A stretch of 64,000 nucleotides of DNA from Thermobifida halotolerans (GTDB lineage Bacteria > Actinomycetota > Actinomycetes > Streptosporangiales > Streptosporangiaceae). The translations under genes and the position numbers were made by a program. The stretch spans positions 3,658,001 to 3,722,000 of the forward strand of contig NZ_CP063196.1 in assembly GCF_003574835.2 (NCBI RefSeq), given 5' to 3'. The stretch's first letter is position 1, and every line of letters begins with the position of its first letter. The notes under the pieces are model-generated. The model was not told where the DNA came from. It saw nothing but the letters and a program-made list of their open reading frames with translations, and did not search any database. Below, piece by piece: positions 52,717 through 61,653 of this stretch.

Positions 52717-53471
52717 GCGTACGACCTCCGCTCATCCGGCGGGGGAACCTTGGCCCCGCGGTACTCGACCGGGATTCCGCCCAGCGGGTAGTCCTTGCGC
52801 TGGGGGTGGCCGTGCCAGTCGTCCGGCATCTGGATGCGGGTGAGCCCGGGGTGGCCGTCGAAGACGATTCCGAAGAAGTCCCAGGTCTCGCGCTCGTGCC
52901 AGTCGTTGGTGGGGTAGACGCCCACGATCGAGGGGAGGTGCGGATCGGCGTCGGGGCAGGTCACCTCGAGCCGGATCTCGCGGTTGTGCGTGATGGAGCG
53001 CATCTCGTAGACGGCGTGCAGCTCGTTGCCCGTGTCGTCGGGGTAGTGGACGCCGTTGACGCCCAGGCACAGCTCGAAGCGGAGCGCCGGGTCGTCGCGC
53101 AGCCGGGTCGCCACGTCCAGCAGGTGTTCGCGCTGGACGTGGAAGGTGATCTCGCCGCGGTCCACGACGACGCGCCGGATCGCGTCCTGGTAGGAGGCTC
53201 CGACCTCCTTGAGGGAGCGTTCCAGGGTGTCGGCGACCTCGTCGAAGTACGCGGTGCGCGGGTCGTCGGGGTCGCTGTAGGGGCGCTCGGAGGCGGTGGG
53301 CGCGGGGCGGTAGACCCGGAGCCGGCCGTAGCCGGAGGTGTCCCCCGAGGTCTTGGCGCCGAACATGCCCGTGCGGGCGATCGGCGAGTCGAGGCGCTGC
53401 CGACCCAGCTCCGCAGGAGGGTTGTCCTTCTCCGGTAGGTTAGGCTTACCTTGCTGCCCGTTGGAGGTCAT
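52713..53471 (-). CDS. nuoC: NADH-quinone oxidoreductase subunit C
   Basis: The 252-residue 30-kDa-type subunit has the signature [20 protein letters not shown] and [16 protein letters not shown] near the C-terminus. An N-terminal extension of about 80 mostly polar residues is typical of actinobacteria. It links the quinone module to the matrix arm. It overlaps nuoB by 4 bases at its end and nuoD at its start. Confidence 0.96.
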   Translation of the reverse strand: MTSNGQQGKPNLPEKDNPPAELGRQRLDSPIARTGMFGAKTSGDTSGYGRLRVYRPAPTASERPYSDPDDPRTAYFDEVADTLERSLKEVGASYQDAIRRVVVDRGEITFHVQREHLLDVATRLRDDPALRFELCLGVNGVHYPDDTGNELHAVYEMRSITHNREIRLEVTCPDADPHLPSIVGVYPTNDWHERETWDFFGIVFDGHPGLTRIQMPDDWHGHPQRKDYPLGGIPVEYRGAKVPPPDERRSYA

Positions 53472-54025
53472 CGTGTCGCTTCCTCCGTCTGCTGGATCAG
53501 CGGCAGTGTCCGCAGGCGCCGCTGCTCCAGTTCCTCGATCTCACGTTCGCGGTGCACGCCGAGCTTGGTGTTTTGGACCTTGTCGTGCAGTTTGAGGACG
53601 GCGTCCAGCAGCATCTCGGGGCGGGGCGGACAGCCGGGGAGGTAGATGTCCACCGGAACGATGTGGTCGACGCCCTGGACGATGGCGTAGTTGTTGAACA
53701 TGCCGCCGCTGGAGGCGCACACGCCCATGGCGATGACCCACTTCGGCGCGGCCATCTGGTCGTAGATCGTGCGCAGGACGGGCGCCATCTTCTGGCTCAC
53801 GCGCCCGGCCACGATCATCAGGTCGGCCTGGCGTGGCGTGGCCGAGAAGCGTTCCATGCCGAAGCGCGCGATGTCGTAGCGCGGGCCGCCGACCGACATC
53901 ATCTCGATGGCGCAGCAGGCCAGGCCGAAAGTCGCGGGCCACATGGACGTCTTGCGGACGAAGCCGACAACCTGTTCGACCGTGGTCAGCAGGACCCCGC
54001 TGGGCAGTTTCTCTTCGAGACCCAT
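53468..54025 (-). CDS. nuoB: NADH-quinone oxidoreductase subunit B (cluster N2)
   Basis: The 185-residue PSST-type subunit shows the tandem cysteines in [11 protein letters not shown] with [10 protein letters not shown] and [12 protein letters not shown], the ligands of the terminal [4Fe-4S] cluster N2. It hands electrons to menaquinone. The ATG is at 54023-54025, 71 bases after the nuoA stop. Confidence 0.97.
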   Translation of the reverse strand: MGLEEKLPSGVLLTTVEQVVGFVRKTSMWPATFGLACCAIEMMSVGGPRYDIARFGMERFSATPRQADLMIVAGRVSQKMAPVLRTIYDQMAAPKWVIAMGVCASSGGMFNNYAIVQGVDHIVPVDIYLPGCPPRPEMLLDAVLKLHDKVQNTKLGVHREREIEELEQRRLRTLPLIQQTEEATR

Positions 54026-54096
54026 CAGGCGAACCCCCTTTCCGGTTCTGCGATCTCAGTGGGACGACTGGGGATCAGGCGCAAACCGTTCATGGA

Positions 54097-54456
54097 TCAG
54101 TCCCATTCGAGACCGCCGCGACGCCACTCGTAGGCGTAGGCGATCGAGACGTTGACGAGGAACAGGATCATCACGACCAGGCCGAAGATCCCGAGTGCGT
54201 CGAGGTGCACCGCCCAGGGCACCAGGAAGATGACCTCGATGTCGAAGACGATGAACAGCATCGCCGTCAGGTAGTACTTGACCGTGAACCGGCCGCCGCC
54301 CACAGGCTGCGGAGTGGGGTCGATGCCGCACTCGTAGGCCTGGAGTTTGGTGCGGTTGTAGCGCTTGGGCCCGGCGATCGCTCCGACGACCATCGAGACG
54401 ATCACGAAGGCGGCGCCGATGCCGCCGAGCACGAAGATGGGGGTGTACAGCTCCAT
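54097..54456 (-). CDS. nuoA: NADH-quinone oxidoreductase subunit A
   Basis: This 119-residue, three-span subunit has the conserved loop YECGIDPTPQPVGGGRFTVK followed by YYLTAMLFIVFDIEVIFLVP, where an acidic pair and cysteine sit at the quinone-chamber gate. It is the first nuo gene, 80 bases downstream of the flavoprotein gene, with which it is probably co-transcribed. Confidence 0.96.
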   Translation of the reverse strand: MELYTPIFVLGGIGAAFVIVSMVVGAIAGPKRYNRTKLQAYECGIDPTPQPVGGGRFTVKYYLTAMLFIVFDIEVIFLVPWAVHLDALGIFGLVVMILFLVNVSIAYAYEWRRGGLEWD

Positions 54457-54536
54457 CGGCTAGCCGCTCCCTTGGGGTCGTACGCGGAAGAAGTTCATGC
54501 CTTACCGTCCTCGCGGAGTGGGTCTCCTGACTTGTC

Positions 54537-55841
54537 TCACGCGGCCGGCGCGATCCTGGACAGGCCGTTGATCACCCGGTCCATCGCGTCGCCGTGGCTG
54601 GGCTCGGTGAGGTTGGCCAGCAGTTTGAGGGTGAAGCGCATCAGGAGGGGCCGCGGGAGCCCGTGTTTGGTGGCGTACTTCATGAACTGCGGATTGCCGA
54701 TCATCTTCACGAAGTAGCGTCCGAGCGTGTAGTAGCCGCCGTAGGTGTCCCGGAGGATCTCCGGGTAGCGCAGCAGGGTGCGTTCGCGCGCCTGCTGGGT
54801 GGGGCGGCCGAGTGCCTGGACGGCCACGTCCGCGGCGATCCTGCCGGCCTCCATCGCGTAGGCGATGCCCTCGCCGTTGAAGGGGTTGACCATGCCGCCC
54901 GCGTCGCCGACCAGCATCAGGCCGCGGGCGTAGTGCGGGGTGCGGTTGAATCCCATGGGCAGCGCGGCGCCGCGGATCGGTCCCCGCTGGTTGTCCTCGG
55001 TGTAGCCCCATTCCTCGGGCATGCTCTGGGTCCAGCGCCGCAGCAGTTTGCGGTAGTCGACCTTCTGGAAGGAGGCGGTGGAGTTGAGGATGCCCAGTCC
55101 CACGTTGCTGGTGCCGTCGCCGACGCCGAAGATCCAGCCGTAGCCGGGGAGCAGGACCTCCCTGCCGTCGCTGTTGTCCCACAGTTCCAGCCAGGACTCC
55201 AGGTAGTCGTCGTCGTGCCGGGGGCTGGTGAAGTAGGTGCGCACCGCGACGCCCATCGGGCGGTCGTCGCGTTTGCGGATGCCCATCGCGATCGACAGGC
55301 GCGAGGAGTTGCCGTCGGCGGCCAGGACGAGGGGGGCGCGGAAGTGGCGGGTGCGGCCTTCGGCGTCCTTGGCGGCGACCCCGACGACGCGGTTGCTGCG
55401 TCCGTCGATGACGGGAGCGGTGACGTTGGTGCGCTCCAGCAGGCGGGCGCCGGCCCCGACCGCCTGCCGGGCCAGGATCTGGTCGAAGTCGTAGCGGGTG
55501 CGGACCAGTCCGTAGCCGGGGTACTCGGCGAGGTCGGGCCAGGGCAGTTCGAGTCGGACACCGCCGCCGATGATCCGCAGGCCGCGGTTGCGGATCCAGC
55601 CCTCGTCGGTCACCGGGACGCCCATCGCGACGAGCTGCTTGACGGCGCGCGGGGTGAGTCCGTCACCGCAGACCTTCTCCCGTGGGAAGGCGGTCTTCTC
55701 CAGCAGCAGGACGTCGAGACCGGCACTGGCCAGGTAGTAGGCGGCCGTGCTTCCCGCCGGGCCCGCCCCGACGACGATGACGTCCGCCTCGTCCTGCGGG
55801 GCCGTGTTGTCTGTGGCTGGGATCGGTGCTGGCTGGCTCAC
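54537..55841 (-). CDS. Geranylgeranyl reductase family flavoprotein, probable menaquinone-tail reductase
   Basis: The 434-residue FAD protein has the dinucleotide motif VIVVGAGPAGSTAAYYLASAG (first 20 of it at residues about 21-40). It also has the EKVCGDGLTPRAVKQL segment and the distal FAD motif LMLVGDAGGMVNPFNGEGIA. This is the GGR family, whose mycobacterial member MenJ saturates an isoprene unit of menaquinone. Its place at the head of the nuo operon and close to menG and a polyprenyl synthase supports that role. The start is GTG at 55839-55841. A Rex-type operator lies about 80 bases upstream. Confidence 0.85.
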   Translation of the reverse strand: MSQPAPIPATDNTAPQDEADVIVVGAGPAGSTAAYYLASAGLDVLLLEKTAFPREKVCGDGLTPRAVKQLVAMGVPVTDEGWIRNRGLRIIGGGVRLELPWPDLAEYPGYGLVRTRYDFDQILARQAVGAGARLLERTNVTAPVIDGRSNRVVGVAAKDAEGRTRHFRAPLVLAADGNSSRLSIAMGIRKRDDRPMGVAVRTYFTSPRHDDDYLESWLELWDNSDGREVLLPGYGWIFGVGDGTSNVGLGILNSTASFQKVDYRKLLRRWTQSMPEEWGYTEDNQRGPIRGAALPMGFNRTPHYARGLMLVGDAGGMVNPFNGEGIAYAMEAGRIAADVAVQALGRPTQQARERTLLRYPEILRDTYGGYYTLGRYFVKMIGNPQFMKYATKHGLPRPLLMRFTLKLLANLTEPSHGDAMDRVINGLSRIAPAA

Positions 55842-55922
55842 GGATGGTCCTGACTGCTCGGCGCGGTCTCACACGGGGATCGGGTTTGTGGCTGTCCGGA
55901 AGAGGAGATAGAACTCGCCCCC

Positions 55923-55940
55923 TTGTGAAGTGCTTCACAA
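55923..55940. promoter_or_regulatory. Rex-type redox operator upstream of the GGR-nuo operon
   Basis: TTGTGAAGTGCTTCACAA is a perfect inverted repeat of the form TTGTGAA-N4-TTCACAA, the consensus site for the actinobacterial NADH/NAD+ sensor Rex. The symmetry extends one more base pair pattern outward (CC...GG). In Streptomyces, Rex controls nuo, cyd and its own operon. Here the site would repress the flavoprotein-nuoA-N unit until NADH rises. The rest of 55842-56251 has no gene but includes an AT-richer block near 56025-56060. Confidence 0.8.
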
Positions 55941-56204
55941 GGTCTTCAAGTGGAAGTCTAGACCTTTCGGAACCCGCGAGCGACCCCAGGCCCTCCTTCG
56001 CAGAGCTTTTGGTACACGCCCGCTACCTAGGGGTTTAAAAACCGGGTTAAGAGAACCAGAGCAGGATTTGACCGTTTTGCCGGTTTCGGGACTGAAGTCC
56101 CGACAGGGTCGTGAAAGATCCCAGAACCGGACGTCTGCCGCGGAACTTCCGGCACGAAGAGTCACTGACCTGTGCCGTCGTGTTCCGGACTCGGCAGCGA
56201 AACC

Positions 56205-56227
56205 CCCGCGTCCGCCCGGGACGCGGG
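56205..56227 (-). terminator. Hairpin after menG
   Basis: Nine bases at 56205-56213 pair with 56219-56227, 25 bases past the menG stop. On the minus strand a short T run follows. It separates menG from the Rex-controlled operon. Confidence 0.55.
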
Positions 56228-56251
56228 AGCACGGCGTGCGCACGCCCCGAC

Positions 56252-56962
56252 TCAGCGCTCGCGGTGGGCGCGGTGCAGCGCCACCACTCCGAAGGTGAGG
56301 TTGCGCCAGGCCACCCTCGACCAGCCGACCTCCTGGAGCCGCCCGGCCAGGGTGGGCTGGTCGGGCCAGGCCGCGATGGACTCCGACAGGTAGGCGTAGG
56401 CGTCGGGGTTGTCGCTGAAACCGCGCGCCACGAGGGGCAGGCCGATCTCCATTCCCCGGCCCAGCAACCGGTCCAGCGGGCGCACCGGAAGGTGGCTGAA
56501 CTCACAGATGACCAGTCGCCCACCGACCCTGGTGACCCGGAGCAGCTCCGCCAGCGCCCGGTCCACGTCGTTGACGTTGCGCAACCCGAAGGAGACGGTG
56601 ACGGCGTCGAAGGTCTCGTCCGCGAACGGCAGGTTCAGCGCGTCCCCCGCCACCACGGTGACTCCCCGCCGCGAGGCTCCGCCCCGCCGCAGCGCACCGA
56701 CCCGGAGCATGCCGAGGGAGAAGTCGCAGGCGATGACCCTCGCGCCCCTGCGGGCGAAGGACTCCGAGGAGGTCCCGGTGCCGGCGGCCAGGTCGAGCAC
56801 CAGTTCACCGCTGTAGGCGTCGACCGCGTTGACGACCGCCCGGCGCCAGTGGCGCTCCCGTCCCAGCGAGAGCACACTGTTGAGCAGGTCGTAGCGGCCC
56901 GCGATGGTGTCGAACATCGCGGCGACATCCCGGGGGTCCTTGTCCAGTTCGGCACGGGTCAT
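56252..56962 (-). CDS. menG: Demethylmenaquinone methyltransferase
   Basis: The 236-residue class I SAM methyltransferase has motifs [20 protein letters not shown] and [20 protein letters not shown] plus the UbiE-type signature [20 protein letters not shown]. It makes the last step of menaquinone synthesis, C-methylation of the naphthoquinone ring. The UbiE/MenG family is shared, and menaquinone is inferred because actinobacteria lack ubiquinone. It is on the same strand as the operon that uses the product. Confidence 0.93.
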   Translation of the reverse strand: MTRAELDKDPRDVAAMFDTIAGRYDLLNSVLSLGRERHWRRAVVNAVDAYSGELVLDLAAGTGTSSESFARRGARVIACDFSLGMLRVGALRRGGASRRGVTVVAGDALNLPFADETFDAVTVSFGLRNVNDVDRALAELLRVTRVGGRLVICEFSHLPVRPLDRLLGRGMEIGLPLVARGFSDNPDAYAYLSESIAAWPDQPTLAGRLQEVGWSRVAWRNLTFGVVALHRAHRER

Positions 56963-57022
56963 GGTGCACAGCCTAGAGGGTGCGCCGTCCCCCGCCGCCG
57001 GGCCCGCCCCCGCCGCCGTGGC

Positions 57023-57340
57023 TCACGCGCGCGGTTCGGAACCGTCCCGTTCCGTCTCCCCGGAGGGGGCGGCGCCGGACCGGGTCTGCTGGAGGTGGTC
57101 CTCCTTGGCCGCGCCCGCGTCGAGCCGCTCGCCCATCCCGCGCAGCCGCCCCATTCCCCGCACCAGTGAGGCCGACATCGCGTCGCGCTGCCTGGACAGC
57201 AGTACGAAACTCACCAGTCCGCTGATCAACAGCGCGAGGACAGCCGCGAGCAGTCCCCGGGCGCCCAGCAGGTACACCACACCGAAGGCGATCGCGAAGA
57301 GCAGCAGACGGGCCGCGGTATAGGCGATGAAGTTGCGCAT
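57023..57340 (-). CDS. DUF4229 small membrane protein
   Basis: The 105-residue protein has two N-terminal transmembrane segments (LLLFAIAFGVVYLLGARGLL and AVLALLISGLVSFVLL, residues about 12-48). A basic, then acidic cytoplasmic tail follows. The arrangement RNFIAYTAARL...LLSRQRDAMS matches the actinobacterial DUF4229 family, whose function is unknown. It lies 60 bases upstream of menG on the same strand, as in related genomes. Confidence 0.82.
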   Translation of the reverse strand: MRNFIAYTAARLLLFAIAFGVVYLLGARGLLAAVLALLISGLVSFVLLSRQRDAMSASLVRGMGRLRGMGERLDAGAAKEDHLQQTRSGAAPSGETERDGSEPRA

Positions 57341-57719
57341 GAGACTGCCTCACAACAGGCGGGCCGACAGATGTTCGGGACGACGGCGCGTACCGCGGTC
57401 GAGGCCGCCGTCGGCGTGTGCTCCGCCCCGGGGTTGCGTACGGCCGCTGCGGGCGGGGCGTCGTCCCTCTTCAAGCCTAAGGGGCGGTCCCCGCGGGGAC
57501 ACACGGCCCCGCCACCCGGCGCGGACCGTCCGTCCCAGGCCCCGACCAGGGGTTTCGCCGGGAAACCGTTGAGACCGACATCACGTTCCGGTCACATCTG
57601 CCCAACCCCGCCCACGCTTCCCCCTATCTTTCCGAAAACTAGGGAGGAAACGGACCAACTCGTGCACACTAGGGGATCAAACGCCCGTACCTCGTTCGAG
57701 GCGGGAGTGAAGGGGGATA
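57341..57719. other. Intergenic region upstream of bldC
   Basis: Nearly 380 bases without a gene separate two divergent genes (DUF4229 and bldC). The half near bldC is less GC-rich, with CCTCG/CGAGG symmetry near 57690-57703 and a GGGGGA purine stretch just before the bldC GTG. The bldC promoter must lie here, but I cannot place it with confidence. A long regulated upstream region is typical for bldC. Confidence 0.45.
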
Positions 57720-57920
57720 GTGAAGGTGGAAAGAGGAACTGAACGCTTGCTGACTCCAGGAGAGGTGGCCTCCCTCTTCCGGGTCGACCCCAAAACGGTC
57801 ACCCGATGGGCCGCCTCCGGACGGATCAGCAGCATCCGCACTCCCGGCGGACACCGCCGCTTCCGGGAGTCCGAGGTCCGCGCACTGCTGCACGGGGAGG
57901 CCCCTGAGCCCTCGCGCTGA
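57720..57920 (+). CDS. bldC: BldC-type developmental DNA-binding protein (small MerR-like HTH)
   Basis: The 66-residue protein is one winged HTH: LLTPGEVASLFRVDPKTVTR, WAASGRISSIRTPGGHRRFR and ESEVRALL. This is almost the BldC sequence of Streptomyces. BldC binds direct repeats cooperatively and delays differentiation by controlling sporulation genes. The start is GTG at 57720. The short C-terminal tail differs from Streptomyces. Confidence 0.92.
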   Translation: MKVERGTERLLTPGEVASLFRVDPKTVTRWAASGRISSIRTPGGHRRFRESEVRALLHGEAPEPSR

Positions 57921-58023
57921 CGGGAGTCCGCGCGGAGCCTTCCGACGACCCGACGGCACCGGTCCCACCCCGTGGTGTTCCACACCCGCACATCCAGGTC
58001 GCACCCCGGATAGGCTGGAAGAC

Positions 58024-58371
58024 ATGCTGTGGCTCGGTGGCCTGATTACGCTGCTCACAATCGTGCTCTGGGTGTACGCGTTCTTCGACGCGCTCACCAG
58101 CCCCTCAGAGGAAGTCCGCAACCTTCCCAAGGTGCTGTGGTTGATCATCATCGTCCTGTTCGCGGTGGTGGGACCGTTGCTGTGGCTCTTCCTCGGACGT
58201 CCCCGCGCGCACTCCGGCACGGCGGTCTCCTCCTCCGTGCCGGCCTCCTCCGCCGACCATCTGGACCCCTCGGACTTCCACCAGCCGTCCGGGCGGCAGC
58301 GCCCGCTCGGCCCGGACGACGACCCCGAGTTCCTCCGTCGGCTCGACAAGCGCATCAACCCGGAGGAGTGA
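58024..58371 (+). CDS. PLDc_N domain membrane protein
   Basis: This 115-residue protein has two transmembrane segments (residues about 3-22 and 40-58). The intervening sequence FFDALTSPSEEVRNLPKVLW matches the phospholipase-D-nuclease N-terminal (PLDc_N) domain. A hydrophilic tail follows, ending LDKRINPEE. Such stand-alone proteins lack the catalytic HKD motif and their role is unknown. The ATG is at 58024. Its stop codon lies inside the left arm of a long terminator hairpin. Confidence 0.82.
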   Translation: MLWLGGLITLLTIVLWVYAFFDALTSPSEEVRNLPKVLWLIIIVLFAVVGPLLWLFLGRPRAHSGTAVSSSVPASSADHLDPSDFHQPSGRQRPLGPDDDPEFLRRLDKRINPEE

Positions 58372-58412
58372 GAGGCCGCCCGCTCACTGAGCGAGCGGGC
58401 GGCCTCTCACTC
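58366..58412 (+). terminator. Perfect 20-bp terminator hairpin overlapping a stop codon
   Basis: Arms 58366-58385 and 58393-58412 are exact reverse complements around a 7-base loop, followed by TCTTCC. The stop codon of the PLDc_N gene (58369-58371) is within the left arm. Confidence 0.8.
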
Positions 58413-58549
58413 TTCCAGTCCCGTGATCCCGACACCGGCGGCCTGTTCCGCGCGGTTTCCGGCCCCGGTCCCGACGCCTTTCGGCGCTCGCCTCGCGCAA
58501 GAAATACGGCTGCTTTTGGCGTCAGGTAAGCAGCCACTCAAGGGGGATC

Positions 58550-58803
58550 ATGCGACGGGGACCAGGGAAGTGCGCGACAGCCTGAGCAGGCGTCTCGCCG
58601 AGGTACGCGCGGGCCGCACCGTGACGATCACCGATCACGGCACTCCCGTCGCCAAGACCGTGCCGATAGACCGACCCAGCACCCTCGACCGGTTGGTCCT
58701 CGAAGGCAGGGTACAGCCCGCCCGCCGCACGGAACGACGGGTTCCCACACCACATGACGCCAAGGCAACGGTAAGTGACCTTGTTGCGGCCCAGCGCCGG
58801 TGA
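58550..58803 (+). pseudogene. Phd/VapB-type antitoxin, frameshifted at the start codon
   Basis: A frame reading ATGTREVRDSLSRRLAEVRA then GRTVTITDHGTPVAKTVPI up to TGA at 58801-58803 is a clear Phd/VapB antitoxin. The only well-placed start, ATG 58550-58552 after AAGGGGG, is out of frame by one base. Inserting a single G after it (ATG-G-CGACG) would give M-A-T-G-T-R-E-V. The gene is probably silenced by a 1-base deletion. It could otherwise use a poor upstream start or the GTG at 58570. Its toxin partner is also destroyed. Confidence 0.65.
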
Positions 58804-58829
58804 TCTGCTATTTCGACACCTCGGCGTAG
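58800..58829 (+). pseudogene. VapC PIN-domain toxin remnant (first nine codons)
   Basis: GTG at 58800 overlaps the antitoxin stop (GTGA) and encodes M-I-C-Y-F-D-T-S-A, the exact start of VapC PIN toxins including the first catalytic Asp. Then TAG follows and the remaining 120 or so residues are absent in all frames. The truncation is consistent with loss of the antitoxin start. Confidence 0.6.
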
Positions 58830-59064
58830 CCACGCCACTATCGACCACTGCCGGGAAGCCAGGGCACGTTTCCGGGCGGACTCGGCCCCGGGGCACCTCG
58901 ACCGCTCCGCCAGCAGCACACCTCCTCCAGCGGGCGTCTTCTTGACAAGATCCCGCCCACCCAGGGGCTGGGATGGAAAGCCACCTCGGGCTGGGGTCCG
59001 CCGAAGCCACTCCCTTGGCTTCCCGGCATTGGGCTGAAGATCACCGCTGGTCTGCCGCGACGGG
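58830..59064. other. Non-coding stretch after the vapBC remnant
   Basis: No gene is seen on either strand. The segment around 59000-59040 (GGCTTCCCGGCATTGGG) weakly resembles a non-coding stretch near 36350. It separates the dead toxin locus from ccsB, which is on the opposite strand. Confidence 0.35.
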
Positions 59065-60060
59065 TCAGGCGTAGCTGTGCAGACCGCTGAACAGGTAGTT
59101 CACGCCGAAGAAGTTGAACAGCAGACAGGCGAAGCCCGCCAGGCTGATCCAGGCGGCCTTCTTTCCCTGCCAACCGGCCGTGGCGCGGGCGTGCAGGTAG
59201 GCGGCGTAGACGATCCAGGTGATGAAGGACCACACCTCCTTGGGGTCCCATCCCCAGTAGCGGCCCCACGCCTCGTCCGCCCAGACGGCTCCGGCGATGA
59301 CGCCGAAGGTCCACAGCGGGAAGCCCAGCACGATCATGCGGTGCGCGAGTCGGTCCAGCAGTTCGGCGCTGGGCAGCTTGGCGGCGATGCCGCTGACCTT
59401 CTCCCCCAGGGCCTGCCTGGCCTCGGTCCGGTGCGCCACCAGGTAGGTGATGGTGGCCGACCCCGAGACCATGAAGGCCCCGGTGGCCAGGATCAGCGCC
59501 GAGACGTGGATGGCGATCCAGTAGGAGTCCAGCGCCGGAACCACCGGTCCGCTCTCGGAGTACAGCCAGCGGACCGCGACACCGAGCAGCAGCAGTACCG
59601 GGATCAGCACGAACGCGCCGAGGTAGTGAGCCTTGTAGCGGACGGCCGCGAACAGGAACGCCGCCACCCCGCACAGGCAGATCGCGACGACGAACTCGAA
59701 CATGTTGCCCCACGGCCAGCGGTCGGCCGCCAGTCCCCGGGTGACGATCTGGGCCAGGTTGAGCAGCAGCCCCACGGTGGTGACGGCCATGCCGACCCTG
59801 CCGAGGAAGTGGCGGGACGCCCTGGCCTCGGGCTCCCGCTCGCGCAGGCTCACCCTCAGCCCCTCGGCGGTCTCCCCCTCGCCCGCGCCGACCGCGACCA
59901 GTCGGGTGCCCCTCAGGGACTCGCGGCGCCCGTAGGCGGCCTCGAACACGAAGAAGAACAGGGCGACCGCGTAGACCACGATCATCCCGAGGACCAGATT
60001 GTCGCTGAGATCCGACAGCGCGGGGTCGACCGCGCCGCCCGCAGCGAGAACATGCACCAC
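59065..60060 (-). CDS. ccsB: Cytochrome c biogenesis heme handling protein CcsB (ResC/CcsA type)
   Basis: This 331-residue protein has about eight spans and the conserved tryptophan-rich WWD-type motif YWGWDPKEVWSFITWIVYAA near residues 258-277. Histidines in the flanking helices (YWIAIHVSALIL, RMIVLGF) would ligate heme. With ResB it forms the system II synthetase that exports heme and attaches it to CxxCH apocytochromes. The start is GTG at 60058-60060, four bases after the resB stop. Confidence 0.93.
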   Translation of the reverse strand: MVHVLAAGGAVDPALSDLSDNLVLGMIVVYAVALFFFVFEAAYGRRESLRGTRLVAVGAGEGETAEGLRVSLREREPEARASRHFLGRVGMAVTTVGLLLNLAQIVTRGLAADRWPWGNMFEFVVAICLCGVAAFLFAAVRYKAHYLGAFVLIPVLLLLGVAVRWLYSESGPVVPALDSYWIAIHVSALILATGAFMVSGSATITYLVAHRTEARQALGEKVSGIAAKLPSAELLDRLAHRMIVLGFPLWTFGVIAGAVWADEAWGRYWGWDPKEVWSFITWIVYAAYLHARATAGWQGKKAAWISLAGFACLLFNFFGVNYLFSGLHSYA

Positions 60061-60064
60061 CGGC

Positions 60065-61651
60065 TTACTCCTTCTCCGTGCCCGACTGGCGGTCCGACCG
60101 CCGCAGTCGCTGGTTCAACTGGGTGGCCAACTCGTGGAACCGCCGCAGGGGCGCGGTCCCCTCGCTCTTGACGAGCCCACCGATCTCGACCACGGTACGC
60201 CCGTCCTCTCCCCGGCGGGCGCGAACCCACGCCCGCCGGGGCTGCACGAACAGGGTGCACAGCAGGCCCAGCACCGCCGCGACCGCGCTGGCCAGCGCGT
60301 ACGGCCGGGCGGGGTCGCTGGTGACCTGGAGGCTGACGTAGTCGCGGTGGCCGGTGAACTCGATGGTGGCCCCGTTGGGCAGCTCCCAACTGTCACCGGG
60401 AGACAGCGGCGGGGAGTCCCCGACCTCCTCCATCCGGTCGGTGTACAACTGGTACACCGACTGGGGGTTTCCGCTGTCCAGTCCCAGGTCGCCGACGAAG
60501 CCCCGGAGCACCACCACCGGGTTGCGCGCGTCCGGGAAGTCCGAGACGAGGTCGCCGCTGTCGTCGGTGGTCGCCGACGGCAGGAACACCCCGGTGAAGC
60601 CGAGCTGCTCGGGGGCGATGTCGGGGACCTTCACCACGCCGTCGGAGGTGAAGTTGCCGTCGCCCCGGTCCAGGAACGGCACCGCCTGGTCGAAGACCAC
60701 CCGACCGTCGGCGTCGGTGACCCGGAAGGTCGGGGCGTAACCGTGGCCGAGCAGGTAGACCTGTGCGCCGTCCACCTGGAGCGGGTGGTTGACCTCCAGG
60801 ACGTGGCTCCGCTCCTCCGCGTCGGGGCTCTCACGGTAGGTGAGGTCGGCGCGGTAGCTCGCGGCCTGGCCGGTCATGCTTCCCTCGTCGACGAAGGACG
60901 CCTCGAAGTCGTCGAGCCGCATCCAGAACGGCTGGATGCCGGCCGGGTCCACGGCGGTTCCCGGGTGGAAGGCGTCGTAGGAGGTCAGCGTGTTGGCGAA
61001 CTCGTCCCCCTCGGTGACCAGCATGTTGCCCCGGTAGCCGAGGAAGGAGCCGCACGCCAGTGACACCAGCAGGGCCAGCAGCGACAGGTGGAAGACGACG
61101 TTGCCGGTCTCGCGCAGGTAGCCGGTCTCGGCCGACAGCGAGTCGCCGTACTCGGCGATCCGGTGCCCCCCGAGCAGGCTGCGGGCCTCGGCGAGCGCCC
61201 GCTCGGGGGCGGCGTCGGTGGCGAAGGTCGCCGAGTACGGCATCCGGTCGAGGCGCCGCGGGGTGCGGGGCGGGCGCGCGCGCAGCAGCCGGTAGTGCGC
61301 CGCCGCGCGCGGCAGCACGCATCCCGCCAGGGAGACGAACAACAGCAGGTAGATCGCGGAGTACCAGGGCGAGGAGTAGACGTCGAACAGGTAGAGCCGG
61401 TCCAGCACCGGAGCGAGGTCGGGGTGCTCCAGGTGGTAGTTGCGGACCTCCTCGACGCTGACCCCGCGCTGGGGCAGCAGCGATCCGGGAATCGCGCCCA
61501 GGGCGAGCAGGAACAGCAGGATGAGCGCGGTGCGCATCGAGGTCAGGACGCGCCAGGCCCAGCGCGCCCAGCCCAGGGGCGAGAGCGCGGGGGCGGGGGC
61601 GGGTTCGTTCCGGACCGGTTCGGTCGCCGTGTCCGGTTGGCTTGAGGTCAC
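60065..61651 (-). CDS. resB: Cytochrome c biogenesis protein ResB/Ccs1
   Basis: This 528-residue protein has three N-terminal spans and one near the C-terminus, flanking a large extracytoplasmic domain. The features RTALILLFLLALGAIPGSLLP and VFHLSLLALLVSLACGSFLG are typical of ResB. It partners with CcsB in system II heme attachment. The GTG at 61649-61651 begins after two bases from the ccdA stop and gives the usual cytoplasmic N-terminus. Confidence 0.93.
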   Translation of the reverse strand: MTSSQPDTATEPVRNEPAPAPALSPLGWARWAWRVLTSMRTALILLFLLALGAIPGSLLPQRGVSVEEVRNYHLEHPDLAPVLDRLYLFDVYSSPWYSAIYLLLFVSLAGCVLPRAAAHYRLLRARPPRTPRRLDRMPYSATFATDAAPERALAEARSLLGGHRIAEYGDSLSAETGYLRETGNVVFHLSLLALLVSLACGSFLGYRGNMLVTEGDEFANTLTSYDAFHPGTAVDPAGIQPFWMRLDDFEASFVDEGSMTGQAASYRADLTYRESPDAEERSHVLEVNHPLQVDGAQVYLLGHGYAPTFRVTDADGRVVFDQAVPFLDRGDGNFTSDGVVKVPDIAPEQLGFTGVFLPSATTDDSGDLVSDFPDARNPVVVLRGFVGDLGLDSGNPQSVYQLYTDRMEEVGDSPPLSPGDSWELPNGATIEFTGHRDYVSLQVTSDPARPYALASAVAAVLGLLCTLFVQPRRAWVRARRGEDGRTVVEIGGLVKSEGTAPLRRFHELATQLNQRLRRSDRQSGTEKE

Positions 61652-61653
61652 TA

